Below are positions 25,416 to 34,096 of a stretch of DNA of 64,000 nt, piece by piece. The DNA comes from Actinomycetota bacterium. GTDB taxonomy: Bacteria > Actinomycetota > Acidimicrobiia > Acidimicrobiales > Ilumatobacteraceae. Position numbers and translations under genes: made by a program. Below the pieces are notes generated by a model. That model was not told the DNA's origin. It saw nothing but the letters and a program-made list of their open reading frames with translations, and made no database searches. Within the stretch, counting starts at the first letter, position 1. Each line of letters starts with the position of its first letter. Location of the stretch: NCBI GenBank assembly GCA_016870865.1, contig VGAC01000008.1, positions 1 to 64,000 on the forward strand, written 5' to 3'.

Positions 25416-26777
25416 GTGGCGTTGCGGTTCATCATCATCGGAGGGGGCCCCGCCGGAAACTCTGCGGCAACCTGGGCAGCCCGACTGGGTGCCGAAGTAG
25501 TGATGATCGAGCGTGAAATCGTCGGGGGAAGCGCCCATCTTCTGGACTGCATTCCCTCGAAGGCGATGATCGCCACGGGTGGTGCGATGAGTGCGACGAA
25601 GCGATTCGCCGGGATGGGCATCGAGCAGCACGACGTGGAAATCGACGTCGATTCGCTGGCTGAACGCATCGGTGGCATCGTCAACCGGCTGCAGGGCACC
25701 ACCACCCAACTGCTCGAAAGCCAGGGTGTCGCAATCATGCGTGGCGAGGCACGGTTCGTCGGCCCTAACGAAGTGATTGTGGGTACCACCGAAGGCGAAC
25801 AGAGCGTTCGTGGCGACGCATTCCTGATTGCAACGGGGTCGCGCCCCCGCATTCCCGACTGGTGCACACCGGACGGAAAGCGGATTCTCACGACACGCGA
25901 CTGCTACCCGCCGAAGATCTTCCCGAAAAGTATCGCTGTCGTGGGCTCGGGTGTCACCGGCGTGGAGTTCGTCCACATGTTCGCTTCCTTCGGTGCGCAG
26001 GTCACCCTCATCGTGAGTCGTCAACAGGTGCTTCCGGGGAAGGATCCCGAGGCGGCGGCAGCCCTCGAAGACTCGTTCCTCGCTCGCGGCGTGAAGCTGC
26101 TCAAGGGTGCCCGTGCGACGGCAATCGAATACGAAGGTGACGGAGTCTTGGTGTGCTGTGACGACGGACGTGAGGTGCGTGCATCGCATGCGGTTCTCGC
26201 AATCGGTTCCGAGCCCAACGTGGAAGGTCTGGGCCTGGGCGCTGCGGGGGTCGAGTTCGATTCGCGCGGCTACGTGAACATCGACCGTCACTGCGAAACC
26301 AACGTGAAGGGCATCTATGCCGCCGGTGACGTCAGCGGCAAGTTGCCGTTGTCGTCGGTGGCGGCGATGCAGGGACGCAAGATCGCAGAGCACGTGATGG
26401 GCTCCAACCGCGCGAACCATCGCCATCTCGACTACGACAAGGCCGCGGCCGCGATCTTCACCCAGCCGGAAATTGCCGACGTCGGTCTTGCCGAGGCCGA
26501 GGCATTCGCAAACGGCCGCAAGATCCGTGTCACCAAGGTGCCGTTCTCGTCAACTGCCAAGGCACTGATCCACAACGACCCCCGCGGTTTCGTGAAGTTG
26601 ATCTCCGACCCCAACACCGGCCAGGTACTCGGTGGCACCATCGTGGGTCGTCACGCCGGGGAACTGATCAGCGTCATCGCACTCGCGGTGACGGCACACT
26701 TGAGGGTCACCGACCTGCTCGACACCCTCTTCGTGCATCCCGCCCTCGCCGAGGCATTGCTCGACGCCGCCGAGTAA
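25416..26777 (+). CDS. LpdA-like pyridine nucleotide-disulfide oxidoreductase (NAD(P)H-quinone dehydrogenase type)
   Basis: A 453-residue FAD protein of the lipoamide dehydrogenase fold: FIIIGGGPAGNSAA (FAD), IAVVGSGVTGVEFVHMFASFG (NAD(P)), TNVKGIYAAGDVSG, and a C-terminal dimerisation domain. The redox motif is GGSAHLLDCIPSK: C45 is present but the first disulfide Cys is replaced by A40, so it cannot form the usual lipoamide-reducing disulfide. Mycobacterial LpdA (Rv3303c) is known to lack this Cys and to reduce quinones. The C-terminal HPALAE retains His and Glu at the canonical spacing (H441, E446). It is not next to 2-oxoacid dehydrogenase genes, which fits a non-lipoamide role. Confidence 0.85.
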   Translation: MALRFIIIGGGPAGNSAATWAARLGAEVVMIEREIVGGSAHLLDCIPSKAMIATGGAMSATKRFAGMGIEQHDVEIDVDSLAERIGGIVNRLQGTTTQLLESQGVAIMRGEARFVGPNEVIVGTTEGEQSVRGDAFLIATGSRPRIPDWCTPDGKRILTTRDCYPPKIFPKSIAVVGSGVTGVEFVHMFASFGAQVTLIVSRQQVLPGKDPEAAAALEDSFLARGVKLLKGARATAIEYEGDGVLVCCDDGREVRASHAVLAIGSEPNVEGLGLGAAGVEFDSRGYVNIDRHCETNVKGIYAAGDVSGKLPLSSVAAMQGRKIAEHVMGSNRANHRHLDYDKAAAAIFTQPEIADVGLAEAEAFANGRKIRVTKVPFSSTAKALIHNDPRGFVKLISDPNTGQVLGGTIVGRHAGELISVIALAVTAHLRVTDLLDTLFVHPALAEALLDAAE

Positions 26778-26780
26778 CGC

Positions 26781-28550
26781 CTATTCGATGACGGCGACGA
26801 TGTCGCCCGAACCGACGGTGTCGCCGGCCTTCACCCTGATTTCCTTCACCTTGCCCGACTTCTCGGCCTGGATCTGGTTCTCCATTTTCATGGCCTCGAG
26901 AACGACGACGGCCTGACCGACTTCGACGGCCTGACCGACTTCGACGAGAACCTTGACAATGGTCCCCTGCATCGGCACCACGACGTCGCCGCTGCCCGAG
27001 CCACCGGCGCCTCCAGCGGCGCCCGAGGCTGCGCGGGAGGGTTTCTTTGCCTTCGCGGATCCGGCCGATGCGACCATCTGGCCTTCGGGCACCCACATCT
27101 TTACTGCAAAGCGCTTGCCGTTGACCTCGACCGTCGTCTTGCGCTCAACGAGTGCTTCGGCTTCGTCACCCGCAGGCACAGGCACACTCGTGCCAACGCC
27201 CGACAGGTCAAGACGCTCTTCGACCCACTTCGTCGAGTGCTTGAAGGCCACGAAGTCGGGGTGCTCGAGTATCGCGATGTCGGCGGGGATCGTGGTGTGC
27301 ACACCCTCGACGACCATTTCGTTGAGTGCTCGGATCGTGCGCGCGATGGCGACGTTGCGGTCCTTGCCCCAGACGATGAGTTTGCCGACGAGATTGTCGT
27401 AGAACTGGCTGACGGTGTCACCCGACTCGTACCCGCCGTCGAAGCGCACACCGAATCCGTCGGGCGTGACGAGCTTGGTGATGGTCCCCGGCGAGGGGAG
27501 GAACTTTCCACCCGCGGGGTTCTCGGCATTGATACGGATTTCGATCGCGTGGCCGCGGCGTTGTGCGGCAACCTGCTTCTGCGTCATCGGTAATTTCTCG
27601 CCCGATGCGACACGGATCTGCCACTCGACGAGGTCGATACCGGTGATGGCCTCGGTAACGGGGTGCTCGACCTGCAGACGGGTGTTCATTTCGAGGAAGA
27701 AGAACTCCCCGTCCTGGTAGATGAACTCGACCGTTCCGGCGTTGTAGTAGCCGACGGCTTTGGCGGCCTTGACGGCGGCTTCGCCCATGGCCTCTTCGAG
27801 TCCTTCGGGCAGTGCGACGGCCGGGGCCTCCTCGATCAGTTTCTGGTGGCGGCGTTGCGCCGAGCAGTCACGGGTGCTGACCCACACGACGTTGCCATGC
27901 TTGTCACCGACCAACTGCACTTCGATGTGGCGCGGCCAAGTGAGGTACTTCTCGACGTACACCTCGTCGCGGCCGAAGAACGCCTTGGCCTCGCGCTGCG
28001 CGGAGTCCATTGCCTCCTTGACGTCGGCGGCCGAGTGCACGACCTTCATACCGCGCCCACCGCCCCCGAAAGCGGCCTTGATTGCGACGGGGAAGCCGAA
28101 CTTGTTGCCGAAGTCCTCGATCTCTTTTGCGGACTTGGCGAACTCGGTGGTTCCCGGAACGATCGGCGCACCACCGCGCTGAGCCGCGATACGGCTCGAC
28201 ACCTTGTCGCCCATTTCGATGATTGCCGCGGGCGGTGGCCCGATGAACTCGACTCCGAGTTCCGTGATGGCTTGCGCAAAGTCAGCATTCTCGCTGAAGA
28301 ACCCGTAGCCGGGGTGCACGCCATCGGCGCCGCTGGCTTTGATTGCCTCGAGGATCGTCCCGGTGTTCAGGTAACTCTCGGCCGCGGTCTGGCCACCCAG
28401 TGCATACGCCTCGTCAGCGAGTCGGACATGGAGCGAGTTTCGGTCGAGTTCCGAGTAGACCGCGACGGTCTTGATCCCCATCTCTCGTGCGGCCCGTATG
28501 ACACGCACGGCGATCTCTCCACGGTTTGCAATGAGGATTTTCTCCAGCAC
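26781..28550 (-). CDS. Acetyl/propionyl-CoA carboxylase alpha subunit (biotin carboxylase + BCCP)
   Basis: A 589-residue biotin-dependent acyl-CoA carboxylase alpha chain. The biotin carboxylase part starts VLEKILIANRGEIAVRVIRA and includes the ATP loop FGGGGRGMKVV, STRDCSAQRRHQKLIEEAP and EMNTRLQVEHPVTE. A linker rich in Ala/Gly/Lys leads to a C-terminal biotinyl domain with EAMKMENQ, whose Lys is biotinylated, and VKAGDTVGSGDIVAVIE. Start GTG 28550 is chosen; the frame is open further upstream but overlaps birA in antisense. It faces birA across 19 nt. The carboxyltransferase beta subunit is not in the window; substrate (acetyl- or propionyl-CoA) is unresolved. Confidence 0.9.
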   Translation of the reverse strand: MLEKILIANRGEIAVRVIRAAREMGIKTVAVYSELDRNSLHVRLADEAYALGGQTAAESYLNTGTILEAIKASGADGVHPGYGFFSENADFAQAITELGVEFIGPPPAAIIEMGDKVSSRIAAQRGGAPIVPGTTEFAKSAKEIEDFGNKFGFPVAIKAAFGGGGRGMKVVHSAADVKEAMDSAQREAKAFFGRDEVYVEKYLTWPRHIEVQLVGDKHGNVVWVSTRDCSAQRRHQKLIEEAPAVALPEGLEEAMGEAAVKAAKAVGYYNAGTVEFIYQDGEFFFLEMNTRLQVEHPVTEAITGIDLVEWQIRVASGEKLPMTQKQVAAQRRGHAIEIRINAENPAGGKFLPSPGTITKLVTPDGFGVRFDGGYESGDTVSQFYDNLVGKLIVWGKDRNVAIARTIRALNEMVVEGVHTTIPADIAILEHPDFVAFKHSTKWVEERLDLSGVGTSVPVPAGDEAEALVERKTTVEVNGKRFAVKMWVPEGQMVASAGSAKAKKPSRAASGAAGGAGGSGSGDVVVPMQGTIVKVLVEVGQAVEVGQAVVVLEAMKMENQIQAEKSGKVKEIRVKAGDTVGSGDIVAVIE

Positions 28551-28569
28551 AGGTGACAATGTTGGTGCG

Positions 28570-29373
28570 ATGGACGGGGTGAATGCGAACTGGCTCGAAA
28601 ACGCTGGGAAAAACGGGCCTCTTGCCCACGGTCGTTGGCAGGTGTGGGTGGTGTCAGAGACCGGATCGACGAACTCGGATCTACTCGCTGGGCTCGGGGC
28701 AGGGGTGCCCGACCGGGCCGTTCTGCGCACCGATCACCAGACCGCGGGCCGGGGTCGACTGGGCCGGACCTGGGAGGCGCCGCCGGGTGTGAACCTCCTC
28801 GTGTCGATTCTCTTCCGCGGTGTTGGTGAGCCCGTGCACCGAATGACACAGTTGCTCGGCACGGCCTGCGCCTTGGTCTTGCGTCGCGAGTTTGGTGTTG
28901 CCGCCGGCTTGAAGTGGCCGAATGACGTCGTGGCGTCGCGCAGCGACGGGGACCTGAAGATTGCGGGCATCCTGGCACAGGTTGCGGGTGCGTCGGCCGA
29001 TGGTCGTGTGGACGTCGTCGTTGGCATGGGGTTGAACGTCGGCTGGTCACCGCCACCCGAGGTTGTTCCGGCAACGTGCCTGGTCGATGAAATTCCCGGT
29101 GGCTCAACTGCGATCCCGCACGAAGTTCTGCTGAAGATTCTCGACACGTTCGATGAGCTCGAAGCCACGAACGCCGACGAAGCCTTTGCGACGTACGAAA
29201 GTCTGCTGACCACCACGGGCAAGCGCGTGCGCTGCGAGATGCCTGATGGAACCGACATCACCGGACATGCAATCGGCGTGGAACGGGATGGACGGTTGCG
29301 AATCGTCGATGAATGTGCGGTTACGCACCGCGTCGACACCGCGGATGTGGTGCATCTCCGCAGCGCCGACTAG
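28570..29373 (+). CDS. birA: Biotin-[acetyl-CoA-carboxylase] ligase
   Basis: A 267-residue biotin protein ligase that makes biotinyl-AMP and attaches biotin to the Lys of EAMKM domains. Core motifs are TGSTNSDLL, QTAGRGRLGRTWEAPPGVNL and GLKWPNDVV, plus KIAGILAQ. There is no N-terminal helix-turn-helix, so it is a class I ligase without repressor function. A small C-terminal domain (RVRCEMPDGTDITG...) closes the protein. It is divergent from the biotin-carrying carboxylase subunit next door. Confidence 0.93.
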   Translation: MDGVNANWLENAGKNGPLAHGRWQVWVVSETGSTNSDLLAGLGAGVPDRAVLRTDHQTAGRGRLGRTWEAPPGVNLLVSILFRGVGEPVHRMTQLLGTACALVLRREFGVAAGLKWPNDVVASRSDGDLKIAGILAQVAGASADGRVDVVVGMGLNVGWSPPPEVVPATCLVDEIPGGSTAIPHEVLLKILDTFDELEATNADEAFATYESLLTTTGKRVRCEMPDGTDITGHAIGVERDGRLRIVDECAVTHRVDTADVVHLRSAD

Positions 29374-29377
29374 CGAC

Positions 29378-29383
29378 TACGTT
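29378..29383 (+). promoter_or_regulatory. -10 element of LCP gene, leaderless type
   Basis: TACGTT, 8 nt before GTG 29392. Confidence 0.45.
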
Positions 29384-29391
29384 GGTTCGAC

Positions 29392-30378
29392 GTGAAGGCA
29401 ACGCGTTTGCTCATCGCCGCATGTCTCGCCGGAGCCGTTGCGTTGGCGGGTGCCGCTGGCCTGGTCTCGGGTGCCAGGGGTCAGATGAAAGACGTCAAGC
29501 GCAACATCGAGGTCGTCACCGACCTCGCCGCGGCGAATCCTGATTTCGAGAACTTTCTCCTCGTCGGCTCGGACAGTCGCGAGGGTATCGACCCCACCGA
29601 GTCCGACTTCAACGTCATCGGGTCGACCGGTGACGTCGGGGGCCAGCGCAGTGACACCATCATGGTTCTGCGCCATGACAAGAAGATGAGCACACTCTCG
29701 ATCACCTCGTTCCCGCGCGATCTGTGGGTGCGCATCGGCTACGGAGAAAAGTCGAATCGCATCAATGCTGCGTACAACCTCGGCGCGGCGATGTTGGTAC
29801 GTACCGTCACGTCGAACTTCGGTATCCCGATCCACCATTACATCGAAGTGAATTTCCAGGGATTCAAGGATCTGGTGAACGCGGTCGGTGGGGTGACGCT
29901 GTGTGCCCCGCACCATGCGCGCGACACACGCATCGGGCTGTGGGTCCGCAAGGGCTGTCACCGGCTCAGCGGAATCGGCGCCTTGCGCTACGCGCGCAGT
30001 CGCCACTATCAAGAGCGCATCAAGGGAAAGTGGGTGTCGGAGGGAAGTGGCGACATCGGCCGCTCGGCACGTCAACGCGAGTTCATCACGCTGATGCTCA
30101 AGCAGGCGGCGAAGTACGCAGCGGCCAACCCGTTCAGGGCCGGCGACGTCATCGAGTCGGTCACCTCGACGCTCACCGTCGATACCAACCTGGATATGCC
30201 GACGTTCCTCAAGAGCATGCGGCCCGCAGCCGAGGGCAACATCGCGAACTACGGCCTGGAGGTCTACCAGGACACCGAAGCGGACATGGCCGTGGTGAAA
30301 CTCGGCGGCAACTCGAAGGCGACACTCGACTTCTTTGCGGGGATCGCCGCGGCGCCGATACCCGCCCCTGCTGGTTGA
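29392..30378 (+). CDS. LytR-CpsA-Psr (LCP) family protein
   Basis: A 328-residue membrane-anchored LCP protein. Such proteins transfer undecaprenyl-linked glycopolymers to peptidoglycan outside the membrane; in actinobacteria the acceptor chain is often arabinogalactan-like. Residues 1-30 form a signal anchor (MKATRLLIAACLAGAVALAG). The LCP core has FLLVGSDSREGI, GGQRSDTIMVLRHD, SITSFPRDLWVRIG, RINAAYNLGAA, DLVNAVGGVTLC and ALRYARSRHY. A pair of Cys around VTLCAPHHARD and RKGCHRLSG may form a disulfide. It follows birA by 18 nt but has its own promoter-like TACGTT. Confidence 0.9.
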   Translation: MKATRLLIAACLAGAVALAGAAGLVSGARGQMKDVKRNIEVVTDLAAANPDFENFLLVGSDSREGIDPTESDFNVIGSTGDVGGQRSDTIMVLRHDKKMSTLSITSFPRDLWVRIGYGEKSNRINAAYNLGAAMLVRTVTSNFGIPIHHYIEVNFQGFKDLVNAVGGVTLCAPHHARDTRIGLWVRKGCHRLSGIGALRYARSRHYQERIKGKWVSEGSGDIGRSARQREFITLMLKQAAKYAAANPFRAGDVIESVTSTLTVDTNLDMPTFLKSMRPAAEGNIANYGLEVYQDTEADMAVVKLGGNSKATLDFFAGIAAAPIPAPAG

Positions 30379-30379
30379 G

Positions 30380-32341
30380 TCAGCGCACGCGGGCGAGGGT
30401 GCGTGCGAACTCGTCGGCAGTGACCGGCTCGCCGATGCGGTTGCCCTGCAGGTGATCACAGCCCAGGACCCGCAGGCGCTTGGCCTGCTCTTCGGTGCTC
30501 ACCCATTCGGCCACGACGGTCATGTCGAGGGAGTGTGCGAGTTGGATGATCGAGCGCACGATCGGGTCGTCATGACCCTGCTGGCCGATGTCGCGCACGA
30601 GCGAGCCGTCGAGTTTCAACAAGTCGGCGGGAAAGTTGCGCAGGGAAGACAATGACGAGAAGCCACTGCCGAAGTCGTCGATGGCGAGACGTATGCCTGC
30701 ACGCTTGAGGGCGTTGATGCTGCGACCGACGCTGGGGTTGTCGTCGAGCACGGTCTGTTCGATCACCTCGACGATCAACTGTCCCGCCTCGAGGCCGCTA
30801 TCGCGCAGGGTGGTGAGCGTGCGGTCGACGAATGACGGATCCGTGAGTTGCTTGGAAGACACGTTGATGTGGAGACCGAACGAGCGATCGACCAGGCCTG
30901 TCTCGATCCACCCGCGCATGTCGGCACAGGCCTTCGTGACGACGAAATCGCCCAGCGGGCCGATCATGCCCGACTCCTCGGCGACGGGAATGAAGGTCGC
31001 CGGGGTGAGTTCGCCGCGCTGGGGGTGGTCCCAACGCAGATAAGCCTCGACACCGGCGTTACGGCCGGTGTGCGCCGACACGATCGGCTGGTAGACGAGG
31101 CGCATCTGGCCGGTGGCGAGCGCCCGTTCGAGGGCATGACCGAGCGCAACACGGTCGCGTGCTTCGGCGCGCATCGCATCGCTGTAGACCTCGGCGCGGC
31201 CGCGGCCGCGTTGTTTGGCGCGGTACATCGCGGTGTCGGCATTGTTCAGCAGAATCTGGGCCGCATCGGCGGGAGAGTATTCGGCGAGCAACTGTTGGCT
31301 CGACATGGCAATGCCGATGCTCGCGCTGGTGAAGACCTCGGTTCCCTGCAACACCATCTGGCCGGTGACGGCCTGGAGGATGCGGTTGGCGATGTCGTGG
31401 GCGATGTCTTCGTGGGTGACGCCATCGCACAGCACGACGAACTCGTCACCGCCGTTGCGTGCAACCGTGTCGGACGGCCGCGTGGCATTGACGATGCGTT
31501 TGGCGATGTTCGAGATGAGTACGTCGCCGACGTCGTGGCCCATCGTGTCGTTCACGATTTTCAGACGATCAAGGTCGACGAACATCACCGCACAGCCCGA
31601 CTTGAGGGTGCGGTCCTTTTCGAGTGCCTCCGCGAGCCGACGCAGGAAGAGCACCCGGTTCGGCAGGCCGGTGCGCGCGTCGTGCGTCGCCTGACGCGTG
31701 AGCTCATCGTGGAGTTGCTTGGTTTCGGTGACATCACGGGCGATGGCACTGAAGTGCTGCACGACCCCGCTTGCATCGCGCACGACCTGGAGGGTCAGCG
31801 ACAGCGTGCGCACGATGCCATCGGGGCTGCGGAAACCGACTTCGCCCACCCATCGGTTCTCGGCGGGACTGGCCAGCGTGGCGGAGGCGTTGAGCACCTC
31901 ACGCGGCACCTGGTCGCGAACCGCGCGCAGGAAGGTGTCGGCGATGGTGTCGTGGTCGGCATCGCTGACACCGACAAGTTGTTTCGCACCGTCGTTGCAA
32001 AAGAGCAGTCGTCCCCCGCGATCGAACACGAGTACCGCATCAGCGCTGACGTCGAGGAGGCCGACCAACTGCTCCGAGAGCGTGCGTCGCGTGACCATGT
32101 CGGTGTGGTCGGCGGCGGTGCCGACGAAGCCCGTCAGGGCACCTGTTGCATCGCGCACCGGCTCGAGATGCATCGATATCCAGCGCACCCCGCCGTCGGC
32201 AGACATCAAGCGGAACTCATGGGTGAACGCGCCGGCAAGCGGCCGGGTTTCTTCCCATGCGCGCTCCGCGGCAGCGCGCTCAGATGCCGAGGCATTCACC
32301 CACGGTGCCGACCCGACCACCACGGGTGCGCCACCCAACAC
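30380..32341 (-). CDS. PAS-PAS-GGDEF-EAL cyclic-di-GMP signalling protein
   Basis: From GTG 32341 the protein has 653 residues: part of a PAS domain (1-80), a second PAS (90-205), GGDEF (215-380) and EAL (395-653). GGDEF is intact (297-301) with an RPSD inhibitory site five residues upstream, so diguanylate cyclase activity is possible. In the EAL domain the signature reads EAY (432-434) and the usual AEGVET reads AEWVST (611-616), while DDFG and KLDGSLV are kept; phosphodiesterase activity is therefore uncertain. No membrane helices. PAS-like coding continues upstream of the GTG (IDRVLASLPVAVCETDG...) as far as an in-frame TGA at 32438-32440, without ATG, GTG or TTG. Confidence 0.88.
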   Translation of the reverse strand: MLGGAPVVVGSAPWVNASASERAAAERAWEETRPLAGAFTHEFRLMSADGGVRWISMHLEPVRDATGALTGFVGTAADHTDMVTRRTLSEQLVGLLDVSADAVLVFDRGGRLLFCNDGAKQLVGVSDADHDTIADTFLRAVRDQVPREVLNASATLASPAENRWVGEVGFRSPDGIVRTLSLTLQVVRDASGVVQHFSAIARDVTETKQLHDELTRQATHDARTGLPNRVLFLRRLAEALEKDRTLKSGCAVMFVDLDRLKIVNDTMGHDVGDVLISNIAKRIVNATRPSDTVARNGGDEFVVLCDGVTHEDIAHDIANRILQAVTGQMVLQGTEVFTSASIGIAMSSQQLLAEYSPADAAQILLNNADTAMYRAKQRGRGRAEVYSDAMRAEARDRVALGHALERALATGQMRLVYQPIVSAHTGRNAGVEAYLRWDHPQRGELTPATFIPVAEESGMIGPLGDFVVTKACADMRGWIETGLVDRSFGLHINVSSKQLTDPSFVDRTLTTLRDSGLEAGQLIVEVIEQTVLDDNPSVGRSINALKRAGIRLAIDDFGSGFSSLSSLRNFPADLLKLDGSLVRDIGQQGHDDPIVRSIIQLAHSLDMTVVAEWVSTEEQAKRLRVLGCDHLQGNRIGEPVTADEFARTLARVR

Positions 32342-32473
32342 CAGCGAACGAAAAGCGTCGTTGACCGCGAGCAGTCGGCCGTCGCCGTCGGTCTCGCAGA
32401 CGGCGACGGGCAGGGAAGCGAGAACGCGATCGATGGGTCAAGTTTTGCACCCGTTTCATCGGAGGCCGGGGAT

Positions 32474-33118
32474 TCAGGCGGTAAAAGTCACGGCTGCAGC
32501 CTCGATGGCCGCGGCGTAGATGGCGTTCTGCATTGCGGCACCGTCGTCACCGTTTTGCACCTCGAGCACCTGGTCGAGCGCGTAGAGGGACAAGGAGTAG
32601 GCGTGGGTCTGGCCTTCGGGTGGGCAGGGGCCGGAGAATCCAATGGAACCGGCCGAGTTCCGGGCCTGCACCGCGTTGGGGTCGACGCTGCCGCCGAGCA
32701 GGGTGCTCGTCGCCGGGTCGATGTTGGCCACGACCCAGTGCGTGTAGTCGGGGGCATCTTCATCGACGAGCACGAGGGCCAGTGACTTTGCCTCGGCCGG
32801 CACGCCCGTCCAGGAGACCTCGGGCGAGGCCTCGGGTCCGGCGCAGCGGAACGCATCGGGAATCGTGTCACCGTCGGCCCACGGCGCGGTGACGGTGAGA
32901 ACCACGCTGCCGCCACCATCGACCGTCGTGTCGATCGGCGCACCGTCGAGGCCGCTGAGCGTGGTCTCAGCCGCGAACGTCGTGGTTGTCTGGGCCGATG
33001 CGATCTGTGCATCCGACGGCTGCTGCATCTCACGTCCATCGTCGGTGCCACACGCCGATGCCCCGATGCCAAGGACGACCACAAGAGCGACGATCGGGGT
33101 GAAACGAAGGCCACGCAT
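32474..33118 (-). CDS. YbhB/YbcL-type PEBP family lipoprotein
   Basis: A 214-residue phosphatidylethanolamine-binding-like protein. Residues 1-23 are a lipoprotein-type signal (MRGLRFTP, hydrophobic core, IGASACGTDD), so it is probably anchored outside the membrane via C23. A Thr/Ser-rich linker follows. The PEBP fold shows PDAFRCAGPEASPEVSWTG, LVLVDEDAPDYTHWVVANI and GPCPPEGQTHAYSLSLYALD, the usual ligand-site motifs. The ligand is unknown. TAGGCT lies 6 nt before the ATG. Confidence 0.87.
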   Translation of the reverse strand: MRGLRFTPIVALVVVLGIGASACGTDDGREMQQPSDAQIASAQTTTTFAAETTLSGLDGAPIDTTVDGGGSVVLTVTAPWADGDTIPDAFRCAGPEASPEVSWTGVPAEAKSLALVLVDEDAPDYTHWVVANIDPATSTLLGGSVDPNAVQARNSAGSIGFSGPCPPEGQTHAYSLSLYALDQVLEVQNGDDGAAMQNAIYAAAIEAAAVTFTA

Positions 33119-33124
33119 GGGCCG

Positions 33125-33130
33125 AGCCTA
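33125..33130 (-). promoter_or_regulatory. -10 element of PEBP gene, leaderless type
   Basis: TAGGCT on the minus strand, 6 nt before ATG 33118. Confidence 0.45.
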
Positions 33131-33143
33131 TGGGGGCCGCCAG

Positions 33144-33149
33144 TAGCCT
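33144..33149 (+). promoter_or_regulatory. -10 element of mca, leaderless type
   Basis: TAGCCT, 8 nt before ATG 33158; divergent from the PEBP promoter 13 bp away. Confidence 0.5.
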
Positions 33150-33157
33150 GACACGTC

Positions 33158-34096
33158 ATGGACGGTGAGCGACTGTGTCTCCTCACAGTGCACGCGCACC
33201 CCGACGACGAGGCCTCGAAGGGTGCCCCAACGCTGTCGAAGTACGCCGCCGAGGGCGTGCGCACGGTACTCGTCTGCTGCACCGGCGGCGAAGAGGGCGA
33301 TCTCATGAACCCGCGACTAAAAGAGCCCGGCCAACCCTTCCACGGTCTCGACCCCGCCGCGGAGAAGGCGCTGCTGGCCGAAATGCGGCCGCACGAACTG
33401 GCCCGATCGGCCAAGGTCATCGGTTTCAGCGCGGTGCACATGCTGGGCTACCGCGACTCGGGGATGGAGGGCAAGGAATCGAACAACCACCCCGATTGTT
33501 TTCACAGGGCACCGCTCGACGAGGCGACCAAACGGCTTGTGGCGATCATTCGCGCCGAGCGGCCCCAGGTCATCATCACGTACAACGATGACCAATCGAA
33601 CTACCCGCACCCCGATCATCTCAAGGTGCACGACATCTCGATCGCCGCGTTCCAGCGTGCCGGCGACCCGATGTGGTACCCCGATGCGGGCCCGCTGTGG
33701 CAGCCGTCGAAGATGTACTACACGCTGTGGTCGCGCATGCGATTGATGGCTCTCCACGAGGGGATGCTCAAGCACCGCGGTGAGTCGCCCTTCGACGAAA
33801 AATGGCTGTCCCGAGCCGACCAGGACTGGCGCATCACGACGCGGCTGCACATCGGCGACCACATACACGCGCGTTCAGGTGCATTGCTGGCCCACGCGAC
33901 GCAGGTCGATCCCGACGAGCCCTTTTGGTTCGGCTTGTCGGACCAACAGTTGGCCGAGACCTACCCGTGGGAGGACTGGGTGCTTGCACGCAGCACCGTC
34001 GCGGGACCCACGCCGGGAACCTACGAGGACGACCTCTTTGCCGGTGTGCGCGGTGGTAGTTCCAGCATCGACCTTGCACTGGAGAGGCTCCCGTGA
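33158..34096 (+). CDS. mca: Mycothiol S-conjugate amidase
   Basis: Mca cleaves mycothiol S-conjugates so that mercapturic acids can be exported, a detoxification step found in mycothiol-making actinobacteria. The 312-residue zinc deacetylase (LmbE/PIG-L fold) has AHPDDEASKG with metal ligands near residues 13-16, CCTGGEEGDLMNP typical of Mca, GYRDSGMEG and a later HPDH motif (NYPHPDHLKVHD). The related MshB deacetylase is a possible alternative but the length and GGEEGDLMNP fit Mca better. The stop overlaps the next start (GTGA). Confidence 0.88.
   Translation: MDGERLCLLTVHAHPDDEASKGAPTLSKYAAEGVRTVLVCCTGGEEGDLMNPRLKEPGQPFHGLDPAAEKALLAEMRPHELARSAKVIGFSAVHMLGYRDSGMEGKESNNHPDCFHRAPLDEATKRLVAIIRAERPQVIITYNDDQSNYPHPDHLKVHDISIAAFQRAGDPMWYPDAGPLWQPSKMYYTLWSRMRLMALHEGMLKHRGESPFDEKWLSRADQDWRITTRLHIGDHIHARSGALLAHATQVDPDEPFWFGLSDQQLAETYPWEDWVLARSTVAGPTPGTYEDDLFAGVRGGSSSIDLALERLP

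Noticed and set aside
24982-25500. A 172-codon open frame between lysS and the LpdA-like gene
   Set aside because: It is low in hydrophobic order and repeats, has no family likeness, and overlaps the flavoprotein start in another frame.
30848-32785. A 645-codon open frame on the + strand opposite the GGDEF-EAL gene
   Set aside because: It is rich in Arg, Gly and Val with no recognisable domain, while the opposite strand encodes intact PAS, GGDEF and EAL domains. High GC at third positions makes antisense frames open by chance.
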